DNA of 64,000 bases, from assembly GCA_030834125.1 (NCBI GenBank), contig JAURFW010000009.1, forward strand, positions 27,450 through 91,449, given 5' to 3'. How positions within the stretch are numbered: position 1 is the stretch's first letter; each line of letters opens with the position of its first letter. Source of the stretch: Bacteroidota bacterium (GTDB lineage: Bacteria > Bacteroidota > Bacteroidia > NS11-12g > UBA955). The translations under genes were made by a program, and so were the position numbers. Below are positions 46,715-58,656 of the stretch, in pieces. The notes under the pieces were generated by a model, which was given only the letters and a program-made list of their open reading frames with translations, ran no database searches and was not told the DNA's origin.

Positions 46715-49700
46715 TTATCGTAACAAATGGAAAGTTGCTCTATCTGATTGTCTTAATCTTAAACCTGCAACTTCATATCGGTAGTTAACAATTACGATAT
46801 ATGTTCCTTGTGGTGATAGCGCACCATTAACAGCACCATCCCATCCATCGTCATTGAGGTCTCCTTCATAAACTTTCGCACCCCAGCGATTATAAATGGT
46901 ATATTTCATTTCGAGTACATTGTAAGTAATTGGCTTATAACGATCATTCCTGGCATCATTTTGCGGAGTAAATGCGGTGGGCAGATATAGCCTGCAATTA
47001 CTTTTTTGATAATTTACAACGATCTCATCTGAGATAGAACCACAAATATTTGTAGCAATTACTTGATAGGTTCCAGGTTCGGTTATTCTTCTTTTAGGGG
47101 TTGTTTTACCATCAGACCATTTGTAAGTAGTATTCCAATTATCAATTTCAATATCAAGAATATCAGTTTTACATAAGGTAGTATCATTTCCTAAATCAAC
47201 CACAGGAAAAGGATATACCCAAGTATATTGCTCTGAACTATCCCAACAACCTTCTCTCTGAATAACATACTTAACAGTATCTCTCCAAAGAATTGATGGA
47301 GTATAATCAGAATTTACCATATTCTTTCCTGTAAAAATTCCTCCAGTCTCTTGCGGAGTAATGCTAAAAGTCCCAGTATTCTGACAGTAATAATCGGGTA
47401 ATTGGGTAAACCTTGTATTGGGCATTGGTTTTACTCGAACAAGAGTAATAATAGTATCGAAACAACCAGCAGTGTTACCAACTATTAGTCGAATTGGCTT
47501 TGTGCCTGATGTTTTAAATGAATGATCAACTAAGGCTAATGTAGAATTCTTTTCACCAGCTATATCCCAATTCCATTGAACTATCCCTAGAGAATCATTG
47601 CTATTATCTATGAATTCAAAATAATTTACTGATAAACATTGAGGTGTATCATTAATACCTATTATAGCCTGTGGCTTTGGATAAATACGAATTAATTTAA
47701 ATGTTGTATCCAAACATCCACTATCAGATTCTCCAATTAATCTAACTTTTACGACTCCAGAATTATTGTAGTATTTATTTACAATGTTACCCTTGTATAT
47801 ATTCGGATCAGAAGCACCTAAATCCCAATAATTTTCCATAATACTTCCTCTTTCAATATTGGCTTGGATAGTAAATTGAAAATTTTGATTATTTATACAT
47901 TGATCTGAATCATTAACAACTATGCTCATTTCCGGGTTAGGATTAACATATACCAATAATTGCGTTGAATCCATACAGCCAATATTTGATTTTCCTAAAA
48001 GAACTGTATTATAACTTCCAATATTTTGGAAGTAATGTGACGTATCGGCTTTACTCGTATCGATAGTACCATCGCCAAATTTCCATATATGATCAAATGT
48101 CCCTTCAGCAATTTTACTATTTGAAAAATATAAAAACTGTTGATTCCTAATACATTGCCCTTCATCATTTACTACAAATGACATTTCTGGCATTGCTCCT
48201 ACATATATATCAGCATAACTAGTATCTTCACAACCTTCATTTGATTGTGAAATTAGACGTAAATAATACCTACCATGTGACTTATAAATATGCGTCAACG
48301 TGTCTAATGTAGTTTGACGCGTTGTACCATCGCCTAAATCCCAAAAATATGTTACCGTCCCGTATTTAATCCGTGTAAGATTTTCGAATTCAAATTTATT
48401 TTGAGTTAAACATTGCACCGTATCATTGATTCGAAATTCATTTTTTGGAGAAGGATGAGTTATTACTGTTTTTATTGTTGAATCAACGCATCCCTGATCA
48501 GAAGTTGAAATCAATTTTATAGTATAGGTTGAATCTTGTGGAAAATTATGCACCCATACTTTTTGATTACTTATGGTACCATCACTTAGAAGCCAATTTG
48601 CAGAAGTTGTTCCTTCAATAATGGTGGAGATATCTGAAATTTCAAAACGCTGGAGCACAAAACATTGCGTTGTATCATTAACATCTATCGCTGGTTTTGG
48701 CATTGGGTTCACTCTAATTATTCTTGAGAACGTATCCCAACATCCATTTTCGGAAGTTGCCTTCAAAAGTGGGCGTTTGAATCCATATAAGCTATAAAAA
48801 TACCCAGGATCCTTATCGGTTGAACTGGAATTGGTCTCATCAAAAAGCCAATCGTAAGTAAGGCTTCCTTTTGCAATAGTAGTTTGGTTTGTGAATCTGT
48901 AAAAATTCTGATTTAAACATTGAGCACTGTCACTAGTAGTGAATGAAGTCATTGGTTTGGACCATACCCAAATTTTACGGTCGGTAGTATCTAGGCATCC
49001 AAAATCTGACTCTTGAACTAGTAAGGTGTTATAGATAGTATCATTGGGAAAAGTTCTTGTTATTACTTTGCTTAGTCCGGTACTATCGAAAAAGATCCAT
49101 TTACGTTTTAAACTACCCTCTGCAATTTTAGAATTATCCGTAAACTCAAAACTTTGATTATTTATGCATTGTTGAGTGTCGTTGATTAAGATTTCCGCTA
49201 CCGGCATTGGATAAACGGTAAGTGAATTGTACGATGTATCTGCGCAATTAAAATCACTCACACTGATGAGTTTAACCTCATATGATCCATAATTAGAGAA
49301 ACTATTACTAGAAATCATCCCTGTATCAGATACATTATCTGAGAATTGCCATTGGTGAGATAAAGTCCCTTCACTAATCAAAGATTGACTTTTAACATTA
49401 AATTTATGATAACGGAAACATTGAGTTGAATCGTCAACACTAATTTGAGCAACTGGCATTGGCCTTATAACTATCGGCTTAGAGATCGTATCTTCACATA
49501 AATTATCACTAATAACTCTTAGCAATACCTTATAAGTACCCTCTTTTGAATAGGACTTTTTCGGAGATTTTAGTGCAGAGTTACTTCCACCATCACCAAA
49601 ATCCCAGACATAGTTTAATGTTCCATATTTGATTTGAGTAAGATTATCAAATGAAAATAGATTTCCTCTTAAACACTGTGAGTTCGTATCAATTAAAAAA

Positions 49701-52700
49701 TTTGGATAAGGCTTAGGTTGTACAATTAGTGTTCGTTGCAATGAATCTACACAAGCAAAATCTGAAGTTCCAATTAGTTTAACAATATGATTCGTATCCT
49801 TATTAAAATTTATACTTAGGTTGTTCCCAGAAAAGCTGGAATCACCATTAATTATCCAATCAAAATATAAGCTTCCGCTTGCAATAGTTGATGTGCTTTT
49901 CAAACTAAATAAATTATTATTAACACATTGATCCGTATCATTAATTGAAAACGACACAACGGGCATTGGTCGTACATAGGTACTTTCAATAACAGAGTCT
50001 TTACAGCCAAAGTTGGAGGTTACGATAAGTTTATTTAAAAAAGTACCATGTGATGTAAAACCCTTTTTGGGATTGGCAATTGAACTAACTGTTCCATCTC
50101 CAAAAACCCAATTACTCCCTATTGATCCCGCATTTACAGTTGAATTATTGGTAAATATAAATTCATTTTGATTTAAGCATTGACTGCTATCGTTAATGAC
50201 AAAATCTACAACTGGCATCTCTCGAACCCAGATATCTATGGAAGTTGTATCTGCACACCCGAAAGCAGATGTTGATATTAATGTAACTGTGTGCTTACCG
50301 GTATCTGAGTATGTTTTTTGTGGTGTCCTTAAGGTACTATTGGTAAAGTCTCCAAAATCCCAATTACTACCTATGCCCCCCCATCCAATTTTGCTAATAT
50401 CTACAAAATTGAATTTATTAGTGGTTAGACATTGACTTTTATTATTAACCATAACATCCGCTTTAGGCATTGGGTAAACTTGTACTGATTTAAAGGTAGT
50501 ATCCTTACAACCTAGAGCTGTTTCTGTAAATAGTTGAACTTTATATATGCCCGAATCTGAGTAACTGTGTACTACTTGAGTTGAATTAGCATAATTTGCA
50601 TCGCCAAATGCCCATTTTACTTGGTATGTGGCTGATGAATTAGACTGATCAGTAAATGTAAATTCATTAATATTTAAACACTGTTTATTATCATCAATTA
50701 AAAAGTCAGGATTTACAGATGGCAAAATCCTAACTTGCGAATATGCTGTATCCGTGCATCCATAGTTAGAAATTGAGACTAATTCAACCCTATAGATTCC
50801 CGTGTCTCCAAATGTTTTATTTGTAATTATTTTTAAATTACTACTAGTTGAATTTGACCAATTCCAAGTGGCAACGGTACTTCCCGAAGCAATTTTTGAA
50901 TTATCTTCTAAGTCAAAATGATGCTGGTTAAAGCACTGAACTGAATCATTTGAATGGTTGATAATTGCATCTGGATTTGGATCAACAAAGATCCATCTCT
51001 TTGTTGAATCAACACAACCATTAACCGTTTCTAAACGCAATGCTACCTGATAATAAGTAGCAGTATCGTACAAATAGTTAGGTTCATAAATTTCAGATGA
51101 ATCTCCATTCCCATAATTCCATTTCCAAGATTTTAAATTTTGAGTAGAAGTTGAATTATTTACAAAATCAGTTGAATCTCCAAAACAAACGGCGTTGGCA
51201 TAAAATGATGGATTCGGTTTTGAATAAACGAGGACATCCTTGGTGATTTTTTTGCTACATCCCGCAGAATTCAACACCAGTAACTCCACAGAATATTTTT
51301 TACCCAGATTGAAAATTTTCTGGGGATTCTTTAAAATACTTGAACTACCATCGCCAAATTTCCAATTCCAATTTTTTATGTAATCATTATAGGTCTCCGA
51401 TGAATCAAAGAATAAAACTGTTTGTTCTTCACATGCAGTAATAAATCTAAAATCAGGTTTCGGTGGAGGAGAAATTTTAACATCTCTAACAAAACTGTCT
51501 GCACAAAAATTATCTGCTACTGCCCAAACTATGACTGTATAAGTACCTGTATCTCCATATGAGTGAGCCACCGGCCAAATTGCATTAGGAATAATAAATT
51601 CACCAGAAGAAGTACCATCACCATAGTCAATATTCATATACCTAATTGTACTTGATGACATAGTACTATTATTATAAAATTCGGTACTTAAACTATCACA
51701 ATTTGTTACCCAAGACAAATTTGTAACTGGTGATTCGTTAACAACTACTTCTTTTTTTGCGATAATACTCGTATCTGGGTATATACTTTCACATACCTTG
51801 TTAATACCATTAAGAACGAATGAACCACGAGCAACTAGAAATGGATAAAATTTACCGTAACCATTATACGAAAGATTAACATTCGTATCTAGCGTGGTTG
51901 TTAATACATTATTATTCACATCTCCAAATTTCCAAGTATACTCATTTGCACCAAAACTATTGTTTTTAAACTCTACATCCAGCGGCGAACATCCTATAGA
52001 ATCACCAACAAAATCAAATCTAGAAATAGGCCCGACAATATGAATTTTTTTTGAAATTGAATCTGTACATCCCTGACTATTCCGTACTATTTGAGTGACA
52101 TTGTAAGTACCTGAAGTGAAGTATCTCGCAGGATTTTCGAATAAACTTTGAGGGTATAGAGCCCCAAAATTATAAGTCCAACTCACTATACGATCGCCAG
52201 GCAATTGTGCCGAATTCGCAGAATCATAGGTTGTAGCCGTTGAGTTGAATTTTACCGTTTGTGGGCACAAGAAAGTGTCTGAATTTGTTTTGAATCCGGG
52301 ATAGACTCCTGAAGAAGAAATTAACACATGGTTTGACACAGTATCTCTACATCCCGTGCTATCAATTGCAATCATCGAGATTCTAAAATATCCAGGTTTA
52401 TTATATGTAAACTTTAAACTTTCACCTAGTGTCTGAAATCCAGCGCCGTCTCCTAAATCGAATAATAATTTTTCTTTACCCGTATTATTTCTAGCAGTAT
52501 TAGAAAAATAACCTAAAGTTTCCCTGTTTGCAGGATAATACTCTGTAGAGTCTACAATAGTTAAACTATCTAATCCTGCACATAATAAACTTGAACTTGT
52601 CGTAAAATGTGCTCTAGTACCAACGTGGACCCACATACCTGAATCAAGAATACATCCGTCAGGAGTCGTTACAAATAATGAAACATAATAAGATCCTGAT

Positions 52701-55132
52701 TTTGAATAACTGTGAAATTGAGAAGATTGTGAGGTTGTATCAATAATGGTTCCGTCACCGAAATTCCATTTAAACCTTGTATTTTTAGTTTGATTTGAAT
52801 CAACAAGTGAGAAACGCATAACATCACCAGCACAAAAATGAATGGAATCGTCGTAACTAGAAGTAAAATTTGGATTCATTCTATTTACCCTAATCACTTT
52901 TGGAAACCATGCTGTATCTCTACATGGAACGCCAAGAGAATCAATCCCATTGGCAACTATCAAACCTATGGTTACATAACCACTAGAATCACCGGCATCC
53001 AGATCGGTATAATTATGTTCTCGCGAATAATATTCCCAGTATGAAGAAAAATTTCCTGAACGAGCAGCGGCAGCAGAATCCCACATTATCCAATAGGTAG
53101 GGGTCACACACGATGGTTTTAACGTATCGGTCCAAGTGAATTTTACTGATTTATCTTGATAGATTTTATCAGGGCCAGGACAGGCAAAAGTATCAGATGG
53201 AATTAGTGCCCCTTTTGCGCTTGGCTTCATTAATGGGACTGGCAAAATAGTAGAATCCGAACAACCAATGACTGTATCCCTAACAACTAATTTGGCTAAA
53301 TAACAAGAGTCCCGTGTAGAAGCATAAAAATGCTTAAAGTTCAATGAATCCTTTGAATAATTACAATTACTTCCGACATTAACTCCATTCTTAGTATCAA
53401 TCACACAATTTCCTGCTCCCAAATCTCCGGCCGACCAAAATGCCTGAATGTGTTTATTTTTATAAGCGTATGAACGGTTCTTAAAGTAAACAGTATCTCT
53501 ATTTTGACATTGGTAACGATTTACTACATCACCTATATATGCTCTTGGGCCATAAATAACTAAAGAATCAAACACTACAGTACTATCACATCCATTTACT
53601 GAAATACTAAAGGATATCGGATATGTCGTAGCTAATGAATATCTATAAATATACGCATTTGATTTTACCGAATATGGAATTTTCCATTCATAGGAGGCAC
53701 CTGGTACTTTACTTTGAAAAAAAGACACTCTATTCCCATTTAAACATTGACTGTAAATTGAATCAATTCTAGCATCAACAACATATGAAGTATTTCTTAA
53801 GAGCGTTGAAGCCGTAAATGTATCTCTACATCCAAATGTATCTTGAATAACAAGCATGGGTTTTAATAAACCATTCTTTGTATAGGTATGATTGGGTTTA
53901 TAATATGGACTATATTCTATCGCACTGGTATCTCCCCAAATCCAAATCACACTATCTACCGCCGCGGAGTCTCTATTTGTAGTATTAGTTAACTTTACGT
54001 TGGTTGAGAAACAGCCTTGAGTAACAGGTGTGGTGTAAGATGCTCGTAACACTGGCAAAACAACTACGGCATCTTTTTTCTCGATGGTGGATGAACAACC
54101 ATTACTATCTGTTAATTCCACTGTTATTGAGTATGAACCTCCCTTTGGATCTATATAACTATGACAAATAACGGTATCAGAAAATGGAGAAAAGTCATCA
54201 ACAAAACCGTCATCAAAAATAACATTTCGGGTTGCGACCCCAGAGTTAGAACGGAGTGTAACGCATAACTCATTTCCAGAGTAACAAAGTGTATCTTGAG
54301 ACAAATCGAACGAGGCATCAGGAAGTGGATTTACAAGAATTGAGTCTACCGGAACTGTACACGAAGTACTTGTATAATCAACTGTTAATGTAGGAAACAT
54401 CCATCCTGTTTTTTGATATACGTGATCAACTACTCGCTGGGTAAAAGCCGTACTATCGCCAAAATCCCACCGATAATTTTGAGCACCTGTTTGAGTAGCC
54501 GCAGTAAATCGGACCGTAGCATTTTGGCAAATTTGCGTATCAGAAACCGAAGCTGTGGGCTTGGCAAATACTTGTAAAACTCTAGTTAAAGTATCTACAC
54601 AGCCGGCATTAGTTAAAACCGCTAATGTAATATTTTGGGTCCCTGTGATTGTATAAGTCTTTGACGGATTTTGCAAGGAACTACTTGTAGAGCCATCCAG
54701 CGTCCAATCATACTTAACTATTGAATCTTTTGTGTCAAATGTTGTTGAATCAAGGAACTCTGTTAACATACCTGCGCACGCTGACTTCCATTTAAAAGCT
54801 ACTCTTGGTTTTGCAAATACATCTATTTTTTGTGTTACACTATCACGGCAAGTACCTGAAAGATTATATACAATAAGAGTAACTGAGTATGTCCCGGAAT
54901 TAGTAAAAGTATGGGATGTTGTTTTAAAAGTATCGGTATTAGAATTACCAGAAGCAGGATCTCCAAATTCCCAACCATACTTCAGTCCAGTGCTCGTTGT
55001 ATTAGCTGAAAAACTAACAGACGACCCTGTGCAAGCCGTATCACTATAGGAAAACGACGCCGAGCATTGTGCCTCCAAATCGTACGAAACAAAACCAATA
55101 AAGAAAATCAAAAGTAGTTTGAAGATTTTCAT
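46715..55132 (-). CDS. giant secreted PKD-repeat protein with gliding-motility-type C-terminal domain
   Basis: About 2805 residues. A signal peptide (MKIFKLLLIFFIGFVSYDLEAQ) begins at the ATG at 55132; an upstream in-frame ATG at 55162 is less likely because a TAATTTTG promoter box lies between. The body is roughly thirty PKD-like beta-sandwich units (WxFGDG, then GxYxVxL, then GCxDT). The second half is an array of 14 closely related units. The last ~90 residues (LYLPTAFTPQNDARNDRYKP, then YNRWGAKVYEG) are the gliding-motility-associated type B sorting domain, so the protein is exported by the type IX system and displayed on the surface. No enzymatic domain is visible; an adhesin role like SprB is plausible. 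Confidence 0.92.
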   Translation of the reverse strand: MKIFKLLLIFFIGFVSYDLEAQCSASFSYSDTACTGSSVSFSANTTSTGLKYGWEFGDPASGNSNTDTFKTTSHTFTNSGTYSVTLIVYNLSGTCRDSVTQKIDVFAKPRVAFKWKSACAGMLTEFLDSTTFDTKDSIVKYDWTLDGSTSSSLQNPSKTYTITGTQNITLAVLTNAGCVDTLTRVLQVFAKPTASVSDTQICQNATVRFTAATQTGAQNYRWDFGDSTAFTQRVVDHVYQKTGWMFPTLTVDYTSTSCTVPVDSILVNPLPDASFDLSQDTLCYSGNELCVTLRSNSGVATRNVIFDDGFVDDFSPFSDTVICHSYIDPKGGSYSITVELTDSNGCSSTIEKKDAVVVLPVLRASYTTPVTQGCFSTNVKLTNTTNRDSAAVDSVIWIWGDTSAIEYSPYYKPNHTYTKNGLLKPMLVIQDTFGCRDTFTASTLLRNTSYVVDARIDSIYSQCLNGNRVSFFQSKVPGASYEWKIPYSVKSNAYIYRYSLATTYPISFSISVNGCDSTVVFDSLVIYGPRAYIGDVVNRYQCQNRDTVYFKNRSYAYKNKHIQAFWSAGDLGAGNCVIDTKNGVNVGSNCNYSKDSLNFKHFYASTRDSCYLAKLVVRDTVIGCSDSTILPVPLMKPSAKGALIPSDTFACPGPDKIYQDKSVKFTWTDTLKPSCVTPTYWIMWDSAAAARSGNFSSYWEYYSREHNYTDLDAGDSSGYVTIGLIVANGIDSLGVPCRDTAWFPKVIRVNRMNPNFTSSYDDSIHFCAGDVMRFSLVDSNQTKNTRFKWNFGDGTIIDTTSQSSQFHSYSKSGSYYVSLFVTTPDGCILDSGMWVHVGTRAHFTTSSSLLCAGLDSLTIVDSTEYYPANRETLGYFSNTARNNTGKEKLLFDLGDGAGFQTLGESLKFTYNKPGYFRISMIAIDSTGCRDTVSNHVLISSSGVYPGFKTNSDTFLCPQTVKFNSTATTYDSANSAQLPGDRIVSWTYNFGALYPQSLFENPARYFTSGTYNVTQIVRNSQGCTDSISKKIHIVGPISRFDFVGDSIGCSPLDVEFKNNSFGANEYTWKFGDVNNNVLTTTLDTNVNLSYNGYGKFYPFLVARGSFVLNGINKVCESIYPDTSIIAKKEVVVNESPVTNLSWVTNCDSLSTEFYNNSTMSSSTIRYMNIDYGDGTSSGEFIIPNAIWPVAHSYGDTGTYTVIVWAVADNFCADSFVRDVKISPPPKPDFRFITACEEQTVLFFDSSETYNDYIKNWNWKFGDGSSSILKNPQKIFNLGKKYSVELLVLNSAGCSKKITKDVLVYSKPNPSFYANAVCFGDSTDFVNNSTSTQNLKSWKWNYGNGDSSEIYEPNYLYDTATYYQVALRLETVNGCVDSTKRWIFVDPNPDAIINHSNDSVQCFNQHHFDLEDNSKIASGSTVATWNWSNSTSSNLKIITNKTFGDTGIYRVELVSISNYGCTDTAYSQVRILPSVNPDFLIDDNKQCLNINEFTFTDQSNSSATYQVKWAFGDANYANSTQVVHSYSDSGIYKVQLFTETALGCKDTTFKSVQVYPMPKADVMVNNKSQCLTTNKFNFVDISKIGWGGIGSNWDFGDFTNSTLRTPQKTYSDTGKHTVTLISTSAFGCADTTSIDIWVREMPVVDFVINDSSQCLNQNEFIFTNNSTVNAGSIGSNWVFGDGTVSSIANPKKGFTSHGTFLNKLIVTSNFGCKDSVIESTYVRPMPVVSFSINDTDQCVNNNLFSLKSTSTIASGSLYFDWIINGDSSFSGNNLSINFNKDTNHIVKLIGTSDFACVDSLQRTLIVQPKPYPNFLIDTNSQCLRGNLFSFDNLTQIKYGTLNYVWDFGDGGSNSALKSPKKSYSKEGTYKVLLRVISDNLCEDTISKPIVIRPMPVAQISVDDSTQCFRYHKFNVKSQSLISEGTLSHQWQFSDNVSDTGMISSNSFSNYGSYEVKLISVSDFNCADTSYNSLTVYPMPVAEILINDTQQCINNQSFEFTDNSKIAEGSLKRKWIFFDSTGLSKVITRTFPNDTIYNTLLVQESDFGCLDTTDRKIWVWSKPMTSFTTSDSAQCLNQNFYRFTNQTTIAKGSLTYDWLFDETNSSSTDKDPGYFYSLYGFKRPLLKATSENGCWDTFSRIIRVNPMPKPAIDVNDTTQCFVLQRFEISDISTIIEGTTSANWLLSDGTISNQKVWVHNFPQDSTYTIKLISTSDQGCVDSTIKTVITHPSPKNEFRINDTVQCLTQNKFEFENLTRIKYGTVTYFWDLGDGTTRQTTLDTLTHIYKSHGRYYLRLISQSNEGCEDTSYADIYVGAMPEMSFVVNDEGQCIRNQQFLYFSNSKIAEGTFDHIWKFGDGTIDTSKADTSHYFQNIGSYNTVLLGKSNIGCMDSTQLLVYVNPNPEMSIVVNDSDQCINNQNFQFTIQANIERGSIMENYWDLGASDPNIYKGNIVNKYYNNSGVVKVRLIGESDSGCLDTTFKLIRIYPKPQAIIGINDTPQCLSVNYFEFIDNSNDSLGIVQWNWDIAGEKNSTLALVDHSFKTSGTKPIRLIVGNTAGCFDTIITLVRVKPMPNTRFTQLPDYYCQNTGTFSITPQETGGIFTGKNMVNSDYTPSILWRDTVKYVIQREGCWDSSEQYTWVYPFPVVDLGNDTTLCKTDILDIEIDNWNTTYKWSDGKTTPKRRITEPGTYQVIATNICGSISDEIVVNYQKSNCRLYLPTAFTPQNDARNDRYKPITYNVLEMKYTIYNRWGAKVYEGDLNDDGWDGAVNGALSPQGTYIVIVNYRYEVAGLRLRQSDRATFHLLR
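47430..50980 (-). repeat. 14 tandem ~85-residue PKD-like units with paired cysteines
   Basis: Each unit opens with a pattern like (I/V)NDxxQC(L/I/F)NxNxFxF, continues with a Gly-Ser/Thr turn, a WxFGDG-like strand, and closes with S-x-x-GCxDT and a P-M-P linker. The QC signatures recur every ~250-260 bases. Unit identities differ enough that this is an old expansion, not a recent slippage product. The units in the N-terminal half of the protein are more diverse. Confidence 0.85.
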
Positions 55133-55138
55133 TCCTAA

Positions 55139-55146
55139 CAAAATTA
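55139..55146 (-). promoter_or_regulatory. TAnnTTTG box before the giant PKD gene
   Basis: TAATTTTG on the minus strand, six bases before the ATG at 55132. It supports that ATG as the start rather than the one at 55162. Confidence 0.4.
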
Positions 55147-55333
55147 GTACTCTGTATAACATTTACATAACTTAGTTTCCCACTATTCATAATTATCTAA
55201 TAAAGGAACCACTTAATGTAATGACTTATTAATATTGACTTGTTTTTGAAGATATATGTTGCTACAAATAATAGATGAAGCAATATTTTCGTTTATCACA
55301 AAAATTAAAGGACAGATTTTTGCTACAGATTAA

Positions 55334-55372
55334 AGCGAATTTTGTTGGCGGAAATATTTCCTTTAATTCGCT
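55334..55372. repeat. nested palindrome in the gap between FKBP and giant PKD genes
   Basis: Outer arms AGCGAATT (55334-55341) and AATTCGCT (55365-55372) enclose a perfect 12-base palindrome GGAAATATTTCC (55350-55361). There is no T-run, so it is not an ordinary terminator. The rest of the gap 55163-55415 has no gene that I can support. Confidence 0.45.
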
Positions 55373-55415
55373 CAAGAATATTGTTTGCGATCTACTTTAT
55401 TAATAAATTTTTAAC

Positions 55416-55449
55416 CACAAAAAAGGGGCGTTTCGGCCCCTTTTTTGTG
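55416..55449 (-). terminator. intrinsic terminator of the FKBP gene
   Basis: Perfect 14-bp stem (55416-55429 and 55436-55449), core AAGGGGC/GCCCCTT, loop GTTTCG, with six T on the minus strand. It lies 15 bases after the FKBP stop. Confidence 0.85.
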
Positions 55450-55463
55450 ATAGACGATCTTTA

Positions 55464-56168
55464 TTATTTATTCGAAGGAATGCCCGGAATAATATCAACA
55501 AGTTCCATTTCAAACTCAGAAATACCATACATTCCAGATATTGATCTTGCCGATCTAGACAATGCTGGTGTTTCTTCATTTGAGATAAATAGATGAAACT
55601 TACCACCTTTCATAGTTTTCAGCATTGCTTCTTCAACAGGGTCTAAATTAAATGACTCAACTGTACCTTTAAATGGATCATCAGAAGTTCGATTATCCAC
55701 AACAACCTCACCATCTGCATTTCTAAATACGAACTTACAAATTACCGTATCGTAGCTATTTGGTGACTCTCCCTTGCCTGCTTCAACTGATTTGTAATAT
55801 GCTTTGGAGGGAAGCACACTCACCCCCTTTTCATTTGATATTTCTTTCAAACGGTTAGCTGTTTTCTCTTTTACTATTTTTGTTTTTGCCTCTTCTGCTT
55901 GTTTAATAAAATTACGTTGTGCATTATTTAATGCATTCTCATCAAACAAATAGTTGCTATCTAAGGTCATTCCATCCTTTAAACCGCGAATCATTGCCCC
56001 ATAAGAAATTTCCTCAATACCTCTACTTTTGAAGTTTTTTCCTACACTAACTCCAACAGCATAGCTAAACGAATCCATTGACGTTTCAACCTTACTATCG
56101 GTAGAAACTCCGTTACCACATGCAGCTACAAATATTACTGCTGTAGCTAAATATAAAATATGTTTCAT
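55464..56168 (-). CDS. FKBP-type peptidyl-prolyl isomerase lipoprotein, probably degenerate
   Basis: 234 residues. The signal ends in a lipobox VAAC (Cys17), so it is a lipoprotein. Residues 30-115 match the helical FKBP-type N-terminal dimerisation domain (FSYAVGVSVGKNFKSRG). The C-terminal ~95 residues keep the FKBP frame (YDTVICKFVFRNADGEVV, FEMELVDI), but the segment that should hold the active-site Trp (I-x-G-W) looks deleted, and the LAYG motif is replaced. So isomerase activity is doubtful; a chaperone role for envelope proteins is possible. It lies three bases after the ABC-F gene. Confidence 0.8.
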   Translation of the reverse strand: MKHILYLATAVIFVAACGNGVSTDSKVETSMDSFSYAVGVSVGKNFKSRGIEEISYGAMIRGLKDGMTLDSNYLFDENALNNAQRNFIKQAEEAKTKIVKEKTANRLKEISNEKGVSVLPSKAYYKSVEAGKGESPNSYDTVICKFVFRNADGEVVVDNRTSDDPFKGTVESFNLDPVEEAMLKTMKGGKFHLFISNEETPALSRSARSISGMYGISEFEMELVDIIPGIPSNK

Positions 56169-56171
56169 AAT

Positions 56172-57847
<1,676 letters not shown>

Positions 57848-57873
57848 TAATAAAATAAGTAGTTTATTCTGAG

Positions 57874-58644
57874 TTAATTAAAAAGTGTAAAACTCCCGTC
57901 CATTTTTAGATTTACAATTCGTTGATCTCGAGGTAGAAACAACTCCCTATTGAACATGTAAAACCTAGCAGGTTTGTTACTCACTCCTATTTGCTTCTCA
58001 GAAAGTCGAATTAACACACCGGAATTGAGCATTTTCCGTCTAAAGTTGCGCTTATCAAGATCACGTTCGAGGATCGTTTCATACAATGACTGCAATTGGC
58101 TCATTGTAAATTTTTCTGGTAACAACTCAAATCCAACAGGCTGGATTTGAACTTTTTCTTTTAATGCTTTCAAAGCTTTTTCGAAAATCTCGTTATGGTC
58201 AAATGCCAATTCCGGTACTTCATGAATGGGAATCCAAACAGCCTCTTTTGAAAATGAACCTGGTTGTAATTGAGCCTTTTTCGCATCAATCAATGCCATG
58301 TAGGCAACAGTAATAACTCTAGCCTCAGGATTCTGACGAACACTTTCTAACCAAGCTCTATCCTTCATTTTAGTAACGCGCAGTGGGTCACCAAATGAAT
58401 GGTACTGTTCGAGATATATTCCTTTAAGACCGGTAAGTTCTGATAAAACACGATTTGCAGCCGAATCTAAATCTTCATCATCGCGCACCAAATCTCCTGG
58501 TAACGCAAAATGTGTATCGTCTAATTCTGTTAACTTATTTGGGATAGTTCTCTTTATAAGTAAGAGCCTCAAGGTTTCATCAGAGAAACCAAAAATTACA
58601 CAATCTGTGGAAACGTGGGGATTAACTGAAGAACCTAGCTGCAT
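57874..58644 (-). CDS. Nudix-domain winged-helix regulator (NrtR/AraR-like)
   Basis: 256 residues: Nudix domain at about 10-150 and a winged-helix DNA-binding domain at about 160-225 (FTMSQLQSLYETILERDLDKRNFRRKM), the layout of NrtR-type repressors. The Nudix box (from Gly50) is degenerate: the catalytic REUxEE reads RVLSEL, so hydrolysis is unlikely and the domain would act as a ligand sensor. It is divergent from a sugar phosphorylase operon, with a candidate operator between. In Bacteroides a member of this group (AraR) controls arabinose genes; here a disaccharide or phosphosugar signal is my inference. Confidence 0.85.
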   Translation of the reverse strand: MQLGSSVNPHVSTDCVIFGFSDETLRLLLIKRTIPNKLTELDDTHFALPGDLVRDDEDLDSAANRVLSELTGLKGIYLEQYHSFGDPLRVTKMKDRAWLESVRQNPEARVITVAYMALIDAKKAQLQPGSFSKEAVWIPIHEVPELAFDHNEIFEKALKALKEKVQIQPVGFELLPEKFTMSQLQSLYETILERDLDKRNFRRKMLNSGVLIRLSEKQIGVSNKPARFYMFNRELFLPRDQRIVNLKMDGSFTLFN

Positions 58645-58656
58645 ATCAAATCAGAG

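Noticed and set aside
47430..50980. Regular ~255-base spacing of similar short sequences, at first sight like a CRISPR or satellite array
   Set aside because: The similarity follows the codon frame of one long gene and reflects repeated protein domains; no identical repeats or spacers exist.
55342..55606. Small open frames on both strands overlapping the terminator at 55416-55449
   Set aside because: They run across a strong hairpin and the FKBP gene and have no recognisable content; they are chance frames.
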